The notes under the pieces were generated by a model that was given only the letters and a program-made list of their open reading frames with translations, was not told where the DNA came from and searched no databases. A program made the position numbers and the translations under genes. From Bacillota bacterium (GTDB lineage Bacteria > Bacillota > Limnochordia > Darwinibacteriales > DTU012), in the NCBI GenBank assembly GCA_012520795.1, contig JAAYNP010000024.1, forward strand, positions 1 through 60,267: a stretch of DNA of 60,267 bases, in the 5' to 3' direction. Of this stretch, positions 1-7,392 are shown in pieces (the stretch's first letter is position 1; every line of letters begins with the position of its first letter).

Positions 1-2
1 AG

Positions 3-122
3 CTTGCGCCTATGGAAGGGGTTCAAAGCACAGCGACCCATTTTGTCCTGAAAAAGTATAAGCAGGAAGGTTTTGTCTTTGGGCCTGAGACAAAAGATCA
101 GCGGGCGGCGATCTGGCTATGA
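3..122 (+). CDS. alaR: Lrp/AsnC-family regulator, C-terminal fragment (AlaR-like)
   Basis: The window opens inside this gene; only the last 39 codons are present. The visible tail (VQSTATHFVLKKYKQEG and on to the stop) is the conserved end of the ligand-sensing RAM domain of Lrp/AsnC regulators. The stop overlaps the start of the next gene by 3 bases (ATGA), so the two are translationally coupled. A regulator of this family directly before an AlaT-type aminotransferase matches the Bacillus alaR-alaT pair, where the regulator responds to alanine. The DNA-binding half lies outside the window, so the specific name rests on the fragment and on context. Confidence 0.8.
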   Translation, partial: LAPMEGVQSTATHFVLKKYKQEGFVFGPETKDQRAAIWL

Positions 123-1285
123 GCAAACCCTGGGTCAACAGCAAAGTTCAAAGCCTGCACCCGTCAGGCATACGCAAATTCTTTGATATTGTAGCCCAGA
201 TGGAGGATGTGGTGTCCTTAGGAGTGGGCGAGCCTGATTTCCTCACACCTTGGCATGTCCGGGAAGAGGGGATCTACACTCTGGAAAAGGGGCTGACTAC
301 ATACACATCGAATTCGGGCTTGCTTGAGCTGCGCCAGGAGGTGAGCCGATATCTGGCTGAACAATACGGGTTAGAATACCAGGCGGAAGACCAGGTTCTG
401 ATTACGATTGGCGCAAGCGAAGCCATTGATTTGGCCATGCGGACTGTACTCGAGCCGGGAGACGAGGTTTTGATTCCCGAACCTTCCTTCGTTTCCTACG
501 CGCCCTGTGCAATTCTGGCAGGGGGAGTTCCAGTTGCTGTCCCCACCACCGAGGAGACTGAGTTTCGCCTGACAGGGGCCGACCTGGAAAAGACGATCAC
601 CAAAAAATCCAAGATTCTGGTTTTGCCCTTCCCAAACAATCCCACCGGCGCGATTTTGGAACAGGCTGATCTGGAGCAGTTGGCGGAAGTAATCCGTAGG
701 CATGATCTGCTGGTTGTCTCCGATGAAATCTACAGTGAGCTGACTTACGGGACAAAGCATGTTTCTATTGCATCGCTGCCGGGAATGAAGAATCGGACGA
801 TTGTGATCAACGGCTTTTCCAAAGCTTTCGCCATGACCGGGTGGCGTTTGGGTTATGCGGCTGGGCATCCGGAGATCATAGCCGGAATGACGAAGGTGCA
901 TCAATTCACGATCATGTGTACCCCGACAATCAGTCAGTATGCAGCCGTTGAAGCGCTGCGAAACGGCATGGAATCGGTGAAAATGATGCGCAATGAATAT
1001 GATCTGCGGCGCAAATTCGTGGTGCACGCTTTCCGCAAGATGGGGCTGGATTGTTTTGAGCCCAAAGGCGCGTTTTATGTTTTCCCTTCCATAAAGTCAC
1101 TGGGTTTAAGCAGCGAAGAGTTCTGCAACCGGCTCTTGGCGGAGGAAAAGGTTGCCGTTGTGCCGGGAACCGCTTTTGGGCGCTGCGGTGAAGGATATAT
1201 CCGCTGCTCTTATGCATATTCATTGAGCAACCTGGAAAAAGCCCTGGTGAGGATTGGCCGTTTTGTGAAGAGGATGCGGAGCTAG
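119..1285 (+). CDS. alaT: PLP-dependent class I/II aminotransferase, AlaT-like
   Basis: A 388-residue fold-type I aminotransferase that moves an amino group between an amino acid and a 2-oxo acid in the cytoplasm. Visible landmarks are the N-terminal PSGIRKFFD segment, GVGEPDF, the NNPTG loop near residue 175, the SDEIY motif and the PLP-binding lysine K235 in NGFSKAFAMTGWRLGY. The length is normal for the family. The start overlaps the stop of the upstream Lrp-type regulator, and an aspartokinase follows after 24 bp, so the three probably share a transcript. The neighbouring AlaR-type regulator favours alanine-pyruvate transamination, but aspartate or aromatic substrates cannot be ruled out from sequence. 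Confidence 0.9.
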   Translation: MSKPWVNSKVQSLHPSGIRKFFDIVAQMEDVVSLGVGEPDFLTPWHVREEGIYTLEKGLTTYTSNSGLLELRQEVSRYLAEQYGLEYQAEDQVLITIGASEAIDLAMRTVLEPGDEVLIPEPSFVSYAPCAILAGGVPVAVPTTEETEFRLTGADLEKTITKKSKILVLPFPNNPTGAILEQADLEQLAEVIRRHDLLVVSDEIYSELTYGTKHVSIASLPGMKNRTIVINGFSKAFAMTGWRLGYAAGHPEIIAGMTKVHQFTIMCTPTISQYAAVEALRNGMESVKMMRNEYDLRRKFVVHAFRKMGLDCFEPKGAFYVFPSIKSLGLSSEEFCNRLLAEEKVAVVPGTAFGRCGEGYIRCSYAYSLSNLEKALVRIGRFVKRMRS

Positions 1286-1309
1286 GCAGTATAAGGAGGG
1301 CAATCGCAA

Positions 1310-2623
1310 GTGGAGATAAAGGTGGCCAAGTTCGGCGGCACATCTCTGGCGTGTGCAGAAACATTTAGAAAAGTAAAAGCGATCATCGAAAAAGATCCGA
1401 GCCGGTGCTTCGTTGTGGTTTCAGCACCGGGAAAACGCAGTGCTGCTGATCACAAGATTACGGATTTGCTGTATGCCTGCCACAGCCGGGTTTGCCAGGG
1501 TGGGGGATATGATGATTTGTTTGCGTTGATCGGGGATCGCTATCGATCAATTGCTGCCGCATTAGGCCTGAATCTGGATCTTGACGGGCTGCTTGACGAA
1601 ATTCATCAGCGTTTACCCTATGAGCAGCACCCCGATTATGCTGCAAGCAGGGGAGAATTCCTAAACGCGATTCTTTTGGCGGCTTTTCTGGGATATGAAT
1701 TTGTTGATGCAGCCGGTTTGATTCGTTTCAACGAGCAGGGTTTTTTGGACTTGGCTGCCACAGAGGAATTGATTGAAGCAAAGCTGAAGCCTGGAATGTG
1801 TGCTGTGGTCCCCGGGTTCTATGGAACCCTTCCTGACGGATCCATAAAGACTTTTCCCCGCGGCGGTTCTGATATTACCGGCGCTTTGGTTGCCCGGGGC
1901 GTAAAAGCCAGTGTCTACGAGAACTGGACCGATGTGTCGGGCTTTTTCATGGTTGATCCCAGGCTTGTTGATGATCCAAAACTGATTTCGCTGATAACCT
2001 ACAAGGAGCTGCGGGAATTGGCATACAACGGTGCCAATGTCCTGCATGAAGCGGCCATCTACCCTGTGAGTGAAATCGGCATCCCGATCAATATCCGCAA
2101 TACAGATTGCCCGGATCATCCAGGAACGATGATCGTAAAAACGATTGCTGACCTGGAAAGCAGAGAGGTTACAGGGATTGCGGGCCAAAAGGGTTTTGTC
2201 GTTATTCAGGTTGAGAAAGCACTGATGCATTCGGAAATGGGTTTTGTCAGGCGGCTGCTGTCGATACTTGAGGAACTGCGGATTTCCTTCTCCCACATGC
2301 CTTCCGGTATTGACATGGTATCGCTGGTGATTCACAAAGCGGAACTGAACGGAAAACTGGACCAAGTCCTTCATCTGATTCGTGAACGCCTGAATCCGGA
2401 CAAAGTGGAAGTCATCGATGAGATCGCCTTGATTGCAACCGTGGGGTTGGGTATTGCCAACCGCTATGGAATAGCTGCCAGGCTGTTTACGGCATTGGCT
2501 CAGGAAAAGATCAACGTGCGCATGATTGACCAGGGTGCAAGTGGGATCAACTTGATTGTCGGTGTGGAAAGCGGTGATTTTGAGCAGGCTGTGAAGGCCA
2601 TTTACCAAGCTTTTGTCAGTTAG
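1310..2623 (+). CDS. thrD: Aspartate kinase (monofunctional, YclM/ThrD type)
   Basis: Phosphorylates L-aspartate, the first step to threonine, methionine and lysine. 437 residues: an amino-acid kinase domain (KFGGTS at residues 7-12, VVVSAPGKR, the GGSDITG substrate loop) followed by two C-terminal ACT domains (about 295-437, with HMPSGIDMVSL and a final NVRMIDQGASGINLIVGV). The overall pattern fits Bacillus YclM, the aspartokinase III/threonine type, rather than the LysC alpha/beta type. The start is GTG at 1310, with AAGGAGG at 1293-1299. It lies 24 bp behind alaT. The ACT domains predict feedback control by threonine and/or lysine; which one is not visible here. The other threonine genes sit at 24-27 kb in a separate operon. 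Confidence 0.92.
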   Translation: MEIKVAKFGGTSLACAETFRKVKAIIEKDPSRCFVVVSAPGKRSAADHKITDLLYACHSRVCQGGGYDDLFALIGDRYRSIAAALGLNLDLDGLLDEIHQRLPYEQHPDYAASRGEFLNAILLAAFLGYEFVDAAGLIRFNEQGFLDLAATEELIEAKLKPGMCAVVPGFYGTLPDGSIKTFPRGGSDITGALVARGVKASVYENWTDVSGFFMVDPRLVDDPKLISLITYKELRELAYNGANVLHEAAIYPVSEIGIPINIRNTDCPDHPGTMIVKTIADLESREVTGIAGQKGFVVIQVEKALMHSEMGFVRRLLSILEELRISFSHMPSGIDMVSLVIHKAELNGKLDQVLHLIRERLNPDKVEVIDEIALIATVGLGIANRYGIAARLFTALAQEKINVRMIDQGASGINLIVGVESGDFEQAVKAIYQAFVS

Positions 2624-2680
2624 CTCATGCTTTCATGGCAGAAGCGTTGAAAAACGATCGGTTTTGCAGGAAATATGTAC

Positions 2681-2709
2681 TTAAATAAATGCTAATTATT
2701 TGTTATAAT
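2681..2709 (+). promoter_or_regulatory. Candidate sigma-A promoter for the 2744 lipoprotein
   Basis: A perfect TATAAT at 2704-2709 lies 17 bp downstream of a weak -35 (TTAAAT, 2681-2686), in an AT-rich stretch. GAGGAGGT at 2728-2735 is the ribosome binding site. Only the -10 is strong. Confidence 0.45.
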
Positions 2710-2743
2710 TATTACAGAATAATCATGAGGAGGTAGTTATTTA

Positions 2744-3544
2744 ATGCGGAGATGGAGAACTGTTGTCAGTATTGCTGTTTTGGCATTTTTGGCAATTGCC
2801 CTGGCAGGATGCGATGACACAGCTGTGGTTGTTGATATTACTGGGGTGGAAGATGGCGCAGCCTATTCTGAAGCTGTTACCCCTGTTATAGTAGTGGAAC
2901 CGGAAAACGCCGAAGTATCAATCACTTTGAACGGACAACCTTATGATGGCGGGCCTATCTCTGAGAATGGCGATTACACGTTGACTGTCACAGCTACACT
3001 TGATGACAAATCCCGGTCCCAGTCGGTCAGCTTCAAAATCATGCTTGGCGTGTCCAACTACTACCTGATTGATAATTTTGCCGGCTTGGATGGTTTCTCG
3101 ACTGAAAACGACGCCGCCCTCAGCCATACGACTGATCCTGCATTTGTCAAGTCCGCGGGCGGTGCTTTGAAAGTTACCAAGTCAGGCAGCGACGCCAGAT
3201 CCATGACACGGCTTCGCAATTACCACGCCAGGTTTGTCACTGATTTGACACCATACAACCGGTTAGGGTTCTGGGTTTACTTCCCCCAAGCCTCATTGTT
3301 GAGAGAGGATGTAGCGCTGCAGGTTTGCTTCTGGCTGCCCAGCGGCGGCAAGATCAATTACACATACCCAGCTGCAGATTTTGTGGATGGCTGGAATTAT
3401 GTGGAAGTTGACCTTGCAGATCCCGAGAAGTATTTTACCCGGACCAGTGTTGACCTGATTGAATTCCAAGTCCGCACAGCAGATGGTGCTACCGCCATGG
3501 ACTACTATTATGATGACATTGCATTGTGGTGGCGGCAGGACTAG
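2744..3544 (+). CDS. Lipoprotein with Ig-like repeat and CBM-like C-terminal domain
   Basis: 266 residues. A lipoprotein signal peptide ends in the lipobox LAGC (cysteine near residue 23). Residues about 28-100 form one Ig-like module with the pattern ITGVEDGAAYSEAVTP ... ISENGDYTLTVTA. Residues about 105-266 look like a beta-sandwich of the galactose-binding/carbohydrate-binding kind (PYNRLGFWVY, DGWNYVEVDL, YYYDDIALWW). Both modules recur in the convergent gene at 3696-4772, so the two are paralogues. It is probably anchored on the outer face of the membrane and may bind polysaccharide; no catalytic residues are recognisable. A good ribosome binding site and a TATAAT box precede it, and a hairpin terminator follows. 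Confidence 0.8.
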   Translation: MRRWRTVVSIAVLAFLAIALAGCDDTAVVVDITGVEDGAAYSEAVTPVIVVEPENAEVSITLNGQPYDGGPISENGDYTLTVTATLDDKSRSQSVSFKIMLGVSNYYLIDNFAGLDGFSTENDAALSHTTDPAFVKSAGGALKVTKSGSDARSMTRLRNYHARFVTDLTPYNRLGFWVYFPQASLLREDVALQVCFWLPSGGKINYTYPAADFVDGWNYVEVDLADPEKYFTRTSVDLIEFQVRTADGATAMDYYYDDIALWWRQD

Positions 3545-3600
3545 AGTAGAGTAAAGCAATATATAGCAATATAAAGCAACACAAACAACAGAAATAAGGA

Positions 3601-3632
3601 GGCTGCAAACCAGAAGGCTTGCAGCCTTTATT
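3601..3632 (+). terminator. Rho-independent terminator of the 2744 lipoprotein gene
   Basis: Stem GGCTGCAA (3601-3608) pairs with TTGCAGCC (3619-3626), followed by TTTATT. Confidence 0.7.
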
Positions 3633-3636
3633 GCTA

Positions 3637-3671
3637 AGAAAAAAACCGCAGGATGAAGGTCCTGCGGTTTG
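3637..3671 (-). terminator. Rho-independent terminator of the 3696-4772 gene
   Basis: Perfect 11-bp stem AAACCGCAGGA (3643-3653) / TCCTGCGGTTT (3660-3670) with a 6-base loop. On the minus strand it runs into a T tract (plus-strand A run at about 3639-3645). It abuts the opposing terminator, as expected between convergent genes. Confidence 0.85.
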
Positions 3672-3695
3672 CTTGGTTCTCTCCCCTAGGATAGG

Positions 3696-4772
3696 TTACT
3701 CGTCGCTTGGATTGTAATGGCCTGAGTTGTACAAGATAATGTTGTCAAAATATACAGTTGTTGCCTCGGTTTCGCTGCGCACGAGAAACTCCATCCAGAT
3801 GTCATCGTTATCTGCCATATTCTTTAGGTCATCCATGTTTGTCATTATATCGGCGAAGGCGAAGTCCAGCCGATTCCAGCCATTGTTAAGCTGGCTCAAG
3901 TCGAATGAGTAAGTGTTCCCCTTGTCATGGGGATTCGATGGTGTATACAGCTTGTAATCCAACTCATCGATCTTGTTTTTGTCAACGATGTAGATCCAGC
4001 ATGAGAATCTATTGTACGGGCTCCAGTCATTGATCCAGTCCGGATGATATTTGGTTCTCCTGTGGATCCGAAATGCCGACTTTTTGTCCACCTCATTATC
4101 AAACTGCAGACTTCTTTCGCCGGTCTTGACATAATCAGGGTCTGTATTAACTGCTACTGAACCTTTGTCGGCTGTAAATCCAGTTCCGCTTGCGTTAATG
4201 GTAAACTCATGCACCGGGCTTAGAATCCTGAATGTGATAGTTACCTCAGATGACTCGTTGTCAGCATTAGTGGCGGTTACCTTGAGGGTATATTCTCCTA
4301 CTTCACTGATTGGAGTGTCCAGGGTGAATTCCTCGTCATCCAGTGTGGCGGTGATAATGTCTTCGGGAGCGAGTGTAGTTGCCTCCGGCGTTACAGCCTC
4401 AAAATAGGCTCCTCCGTTTTCGACGCCGGTAACACGGATGATTGGCTTGGTGATATTCACGGTAAAGCTGTATTCAAAGGTCTTCGTTGTACCCTTCTTA
4501 TGTTCCGCAACGATAACCAGTGTATATTCGCCGTTTTCAATAATCTCTGTGCCGCTCTCAAATGGTTCATCGTTCAGAGTGATTTCCTTGATGGTTGTAT
4601 CTTTCTTCGCGGTAATTTCAGGGGTAACAGGTTCATCATATGTCGCACCGTCTTTTATACCTGCAACGGTGATCTCCGGTTCAGCTTTTTTGAACAGCCC
4701 AAAACATCCGGACAACAACATACTCATGATCAAGACTGCCAAAAACCCATGTGTCCTAAACTTCCTAAACAT
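3696..4772 (-). CDS. Lipoprotein with two Ig-like repeats and CBM-like C-terminal domain
   Basis: 358 residues from the ATG at 4772, which is preceded by AAGGAGGG; a longer reading frame to 4871 lacks a ribosome binding site. The lipobox LLSGC follows a hydrophobic stretch. Two consecutive Ig-like modules (VAGIKDGATYDEPVTP... and VTGVENGGAYFEAVTP...) precede a C-terminal beta-sandwich (SPYNRFSCWIY, NNGWNRLDFAF, TVYFDNIILY) of the same type as the protein at 2744. The two genes therefore differ by one module. It is probably a cell-surface protein with carbohydrate- or wall-binding ability. No enzyme motif is seen. Confidence 0.8.
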   Translation of the reverse strand: MFRKFRTHGFLAVLIMSMLLSGCFGLFKKAEPEITVAGIKDGATYDEPVTPEITAKKDTTIKEITLNDEPFESGTEIIENGEYTLVIVAEHKKGTTKTFEYSFTVNITKPIIRVTGVENGGAYFEAVTPEATTLAPEDIITATLDDEEFTLDTPISEVGEYTLKVTATNADNESSEVTITFRILSPVHEFTINASGTGFTADKGSVAVNTDPDYVKTGERSLQFDNEVDKKSAFRIHRRTKYHPDWINDWSPYNRFSCWIYIVDKNKIDELDYKLYTPSNPHDKGNTYSFDLSQLNNGWNRLDFAFADIMTNMDDLKNMADNDDIWMEFLVRSETEATTVYFDNIILYNSGHYNPSDE

Positions 4773-5078
4773 GGAAACCCTCCTTTTTTTAATACTGTGT
4801 TTGTCCACACATAGTTTGCGCACTGCTGCCCCTAATCTGACTGCACCACCTCCATACGACTTATCCTCCAAAGTAGTGCTCTTATTACCATTATAGTTAA
4901 ATGTTTGTTAAATAACTATACATATTTGCCAATCATTTTTGGTAATTTCATCATTTCTGCTAATAAGGCCGGTTGTTGTAGGAGTCACTGCCGCAAAAGT
5001 GAAAGTATACCTAACACAGGTACTGCGGGATGGGCGGAGATGATTACAGGCATAAATGGTAGTAAAGGTGGGAGTGCG
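4773..5078. promoter_or_regulatory. Divergent intergenic region between two lipoprotein genes
   Basis: About 300 bp without a supported gene. On the minus strand a perfect TATAAT (4890-4895) could serve the gene ending at 3696, but no good -35 is visible. On the plus strand TTGCCA (4926-4931) and CATCAT (4949-4954) with 17-bp spacing could serve the beta-helix gene. Open frames of both flanking genes extend into it without ribosome binding sites and are treated as non-coding. Confidence 0.4.
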
Positions 5079-6206
5079 GTGCGCAGGTTTCCAGTTACTA
5101 TTTTGATTACAGTGTTAGTTCTTTCAGGCTGCCTGTTGTGGCGCAGGGAACCAGGGATTAACGTCACCAGATACGGTGTCCGGGCCAACGCCACGGAATG
5201 TCAGGCCAACGCCATCAATGCGGCGATTAATGATCTGATCGAGCGTGATGGAGGCGGGACGCTTTACTTCCCAAAAGGGAAATATTACATCGGCCCCGGC
5301 CAGCACATCCGCCTTCAGCCAGGAGTCAATCTTGTGGGGGCTGGAATAGGCAAGACCATTATCTGGGGTGAAGACAGCGATGACTACTTGCTCAAGCGGA
5401 AATCTGGCAAGTTGGACGTGGCTGTCTCCCACGTGACTTTAGAAAACCCAGTACGTTTGATTTTGATGGAGACCGTTTCTAATATCAGCTTCTATAAAGT
5501 AGAATTCCGCAAGGGCATGGTCCGCTTTGAGAAGAACAGCAGCAACATTGTGATCGATCACTGCCATTTTGTCGAAAATCTCGGCAAAGCCGCCTATGCC
5601 AGTGATGAATGTGCCAATGTAACGTTAACCTATAATGAGGTAATCAACCCTGCTGAAGGCGGTTTCAACTTAAGCAGGCACCAAAACAGCTATGTGGCTT
5701 ACAACTACATTTATTCTGACACCAACATCGACTCCGGTTATGCCGGAATCAGGCTGCCGAACAGTGCTCACAACAACGTGGTGGAGCACAATGAAATTAT
5801 CCGCATGGGCAGGGGGATTTTTATCCTATCCAGTTCTGAACGAAATGTGGTTGAAAATAACAAGATAGTGCAAAGTACATCCCAAGGGATATTGATCCAG
5901 TCATCCTATAACACGGTTCGGAATAACATAATCCAAGACGCCGGTGCCGAATCCATTTATGTCGTTGATGCCACTTCCGATACGTCGCCTACTCCTTCGA
6001 AGGCTAACTATAATACTATCGAAGGCAATCAGGTCTTGGACACATACCGTATTCCAGGCATTGAGTCCGAGCGCAACCTTGGGCTGCGGATCTACGGGCA
6101 GGGCAACGAAGTCCGGGGCAATACAGTCAGCACGAAATACGGCCGTGGGTTTAAAGAGATCAGTGCCGGCAACATTGATGCTGACAACGTGGATATTCCC
6201 GACTAA
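5079..6206 (+). CDS. Beta-helix lipoprotein, pectate-lyase-3/NosD-like
   Basis: 375 residues from the GTG at 5079 (AAAGGTGGGAG just upstream); an ATG at 5040 is an in-frame alternative. The signal peptide ends in the lipobox LVLSGC. The mature protein opens with INVTRYGVRANATEC ... GGGTLYFPKGKYYIG, the signature start of the single-stranded right-handed beta-helix (Pectate_lyase_3 / GH28-like) fold, followed by many short rungs with Asn ladders (HNNVVEHNEIIRM, RNVVENNKI, YNTVRNNIIQD). It is likely a surface-attached polysaccharide-active or polysaccharide-binding protein. The catalytic residues of a specific lyase or hydrolase family cannot be assigned, so the substrate is open; the genomic setting suggests pectic polymers. 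Confidence 0.78.
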   Translation: MRRFPVTILITVLVLSGCLLWRREPGINVTRYGVRANATECQANAINAAINDLIERDGGGTLYFPKGKYYIGPGQHIRLQPGVNLVGAGIGKTIIWGEDSDDYLLKRKSGKLDVAVSHVTLENPVRLILMETVSNISFYKVEFRKGMVRFEKNSSNIVIDHCHFVENLGKAAYASDECANVTLTYNEVINPAEGGFNLSRHQNSYVAYNYIYSDTNIDSGYAGIRLPNSAHNNVVEHNEIIRMGRGIFILSSSERNVVENNKIVQSTSQGILIQSSYNTVRNNIIQDAGAESIYVVDATSDTSPTPSKANYNTIEGNQVLDTYRIPGIESERNLGLRIYGQGNEVRGNTVSTKYGRGFKEISAGNIDADNVDIPD

Positions 6207-6214
6207 AAACAGGA

Positions 6215-6276
6215 CTCCTTTACTAACACCAGACTACTTATTCCTAATAGAATATAGCGAGGTTTTAGTAAAGGAG
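6215..6276 (+). promoter_or_regulatory. Long hairpin burying the ribosome binding site of the LysM gene
   Basis: CTCCTTTACTAA (6215-6226) is perfectly complementary to TTAGTAAAGGAG (6265-6276). After one mismatch the pairing continues for 3 more bp (6228-6230 with 6261-6263). The 3' arm contains the AAAGGAG ribosome binding site of the gene that starts at 6284. No T tract follows, so this is not a plain terminator. It could control translation of the LysM protein. Confidence 0.6.
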
Positions 6277-6283
6277 GGTTATT

Positions 6284-7252
6284 ATGCATAGCGGACGCGT
6301 TCCTGCTTCCTGCCCCCCGGGGTTTCAGGGGCGTTATACAGTAAGGCCTGGAGACAGCATGTTTTTGATTGCCCAAAGATTTGGCGTTAGTCTAAATGCC
6401 CTGATTGCCGCCAATCCCCACATTTCCAATCCCAGCCAAATCTTTCCTGGAGATGTGCTTTGTGTGCCGGGGCAGCAGCCACCATGCCGGCAGCCTGCTT
6501 CCTGCCCGCCGGGGTTCCAAGGCCGGTACACGGTTCAGCCTGGGGATACCATGTTCACCATAGCCCAGCGATTCGGGGTCAATGTCAATGCTTTGATTGC
6601 CGCAAATCCGCACATCACTAATCCAAATTTGATTTTCCCCTGCGATGTCCTGTGTGTCCCCGGAGCGCAGCCATGCCGCGTACCTGCTTCATGCCCGCCT
6701 AGGTTTGAATGCCGGTACACGGTTCAGCCTGGGGATACCATGTTCACCATAGCCCAGCGATTCGGGGTCAATGTGAATGCTTTGATTGCCGCAAATCCTC
6801 ACATCACTAATCCGAACCAGATTTTCCCCTGCGATGTGCTGTGTGTTCCCTGCAAGAAAGATGTGGAACCGCCATGTGTCGTTTTGCTTAAACGCACCGG
6901 AAGCATGATCTCAGATGCCGCCGGGAGTGCTTTGATCCGGTTTTTGAATACTAACCAACGCTCCATCAGCGTTGTTGGTGTTGGGATTCCCGAACCATCA
7001 GAGCTTGGAGGGTTCAACGGCTACCAGGCAAGAGTTGCGTTCCCGCCGCCGGAGAATACCACTTACCAGTTTACCTTGCTGCCGGTTACACTTGGTCCAA
7101 GTGATCCTGTGACATGGGCTGGGACTCACAATTTCATACCTGGTACTGGGTGGCCGGTCGATACTATGATAGTTGTCCGCCCCCTCAACCGGGATACCGG
7201 GCAAACCGGGGCGGTGGTATTAACCGGCACTTTGACCAACTGCTGTGATTAA
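6284..7252 (+). CDS. Protein with three LysM domains and a C-terminal beta domain
   Basis: 322 residues. Three LysM repeats (about residues 11-60, 75-125 and 138-187) share the pattern [33 protein letters not shown] and a cysteine-containing end (CDVLCVPG). LysM modules bind peptidoglycan or chitin. They are joined by short Cys-Pro-rich linkers. The last ~125 residues are an unrecognised, probably beta-rich domain ending in NCCD. There is no signal peptide or transmembrane segment; LysM proteins of this kind in Bacillota are often spore-coat or non-classically exported proteins. Repeats 2 and 3 are almost identical at the DNA level, indicating a recent duplication. Confidence 0.85.
   Translation: MHSGRVPASCPPGFQGRYTVRPGDSMFLIAQRFGVSLNALIAANPHISNPSQIFPGDVLCVPGQQPPCRQPASCPPGFQGRYTVQPGDTMFTIAQRFGVNVNALIAANPHITNPNLIFPCDVLCVPGAQPCRVPASCPPRFECRYTVQPGDTMFTIAQRFGVNVNALIAANPHITNPNQIFPCDVLCVPCKKDVEPPCVVLLKRTGSMISDAAGSALIRFLNTNQRSISVVGVGIPEPSELGGFNGYQARVAFPPPENTTYQFTLLPVTLGPSDPVTWAGTHNFIPGTGWPVDTMIVVRPLNRDTGQTGAVVLTGTLTNCCD
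6522..6812 (+). repeat. Near-identical 100-bp direct repeats inside the LysM gene
   Basis: The segments at about 6522-6623 and 6711-6812, 189 bp (63 codons) apart, differ at only a few positions. They encode LysM repeats 2 and 3. Confidence 0.85.
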
Positions 7253-7269
7253 TCAGCGACAATTTGGAA

Positions 7270-7302
7270 AATATCTCCCAATGCAGTGCATTGGGAGATA
7301 TT
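7270..7302. repeat. Perfect 33-bp palindrome with 1-base centre
   Basis: AATATCTCCCAATGCA (7270-7285), G, then its exact reverse complement (7287-7302). It lies between the LysM and GH95 genes. A second small inverted repeat (TGCAT/ATGCA) follows at once. There is no T tract, so it is a poor classical terminator; it could be an mRNA-end structure or a protein-binding palindrome. Confidence 0.6.
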
Positions 7303-7392
7303 GCATTATTATGCAGGAATTTTGTTTTCACGAACAGAATATGTAAACAGATTATTAGGAGGTGTTCGCCAACAGTTCAAGGAGGATTGCTT

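Noticed and set aside
1661-2608. 315-codon open frame on the minus strand opposite the aspartokinase
   Set aside because: Lies wholly antisense to a well-recognised gene, has no ribosome binding site and its translation matches no family pattern (low-complexity, Cys/His/Gln-rich).
4773-4871. N-terminal extension of the minus-strand lipoprotein
   Set aside because: The extension precedes a clean ribosome binding site, ATG and signal peptide at 4772 and has none of these itself.
6284-6860. Possible CRISPR-like direct repeats
   Set aside because: The 189-bp-spaced repeats are in-frame LysM coding units, not short repeats with unique spacers.
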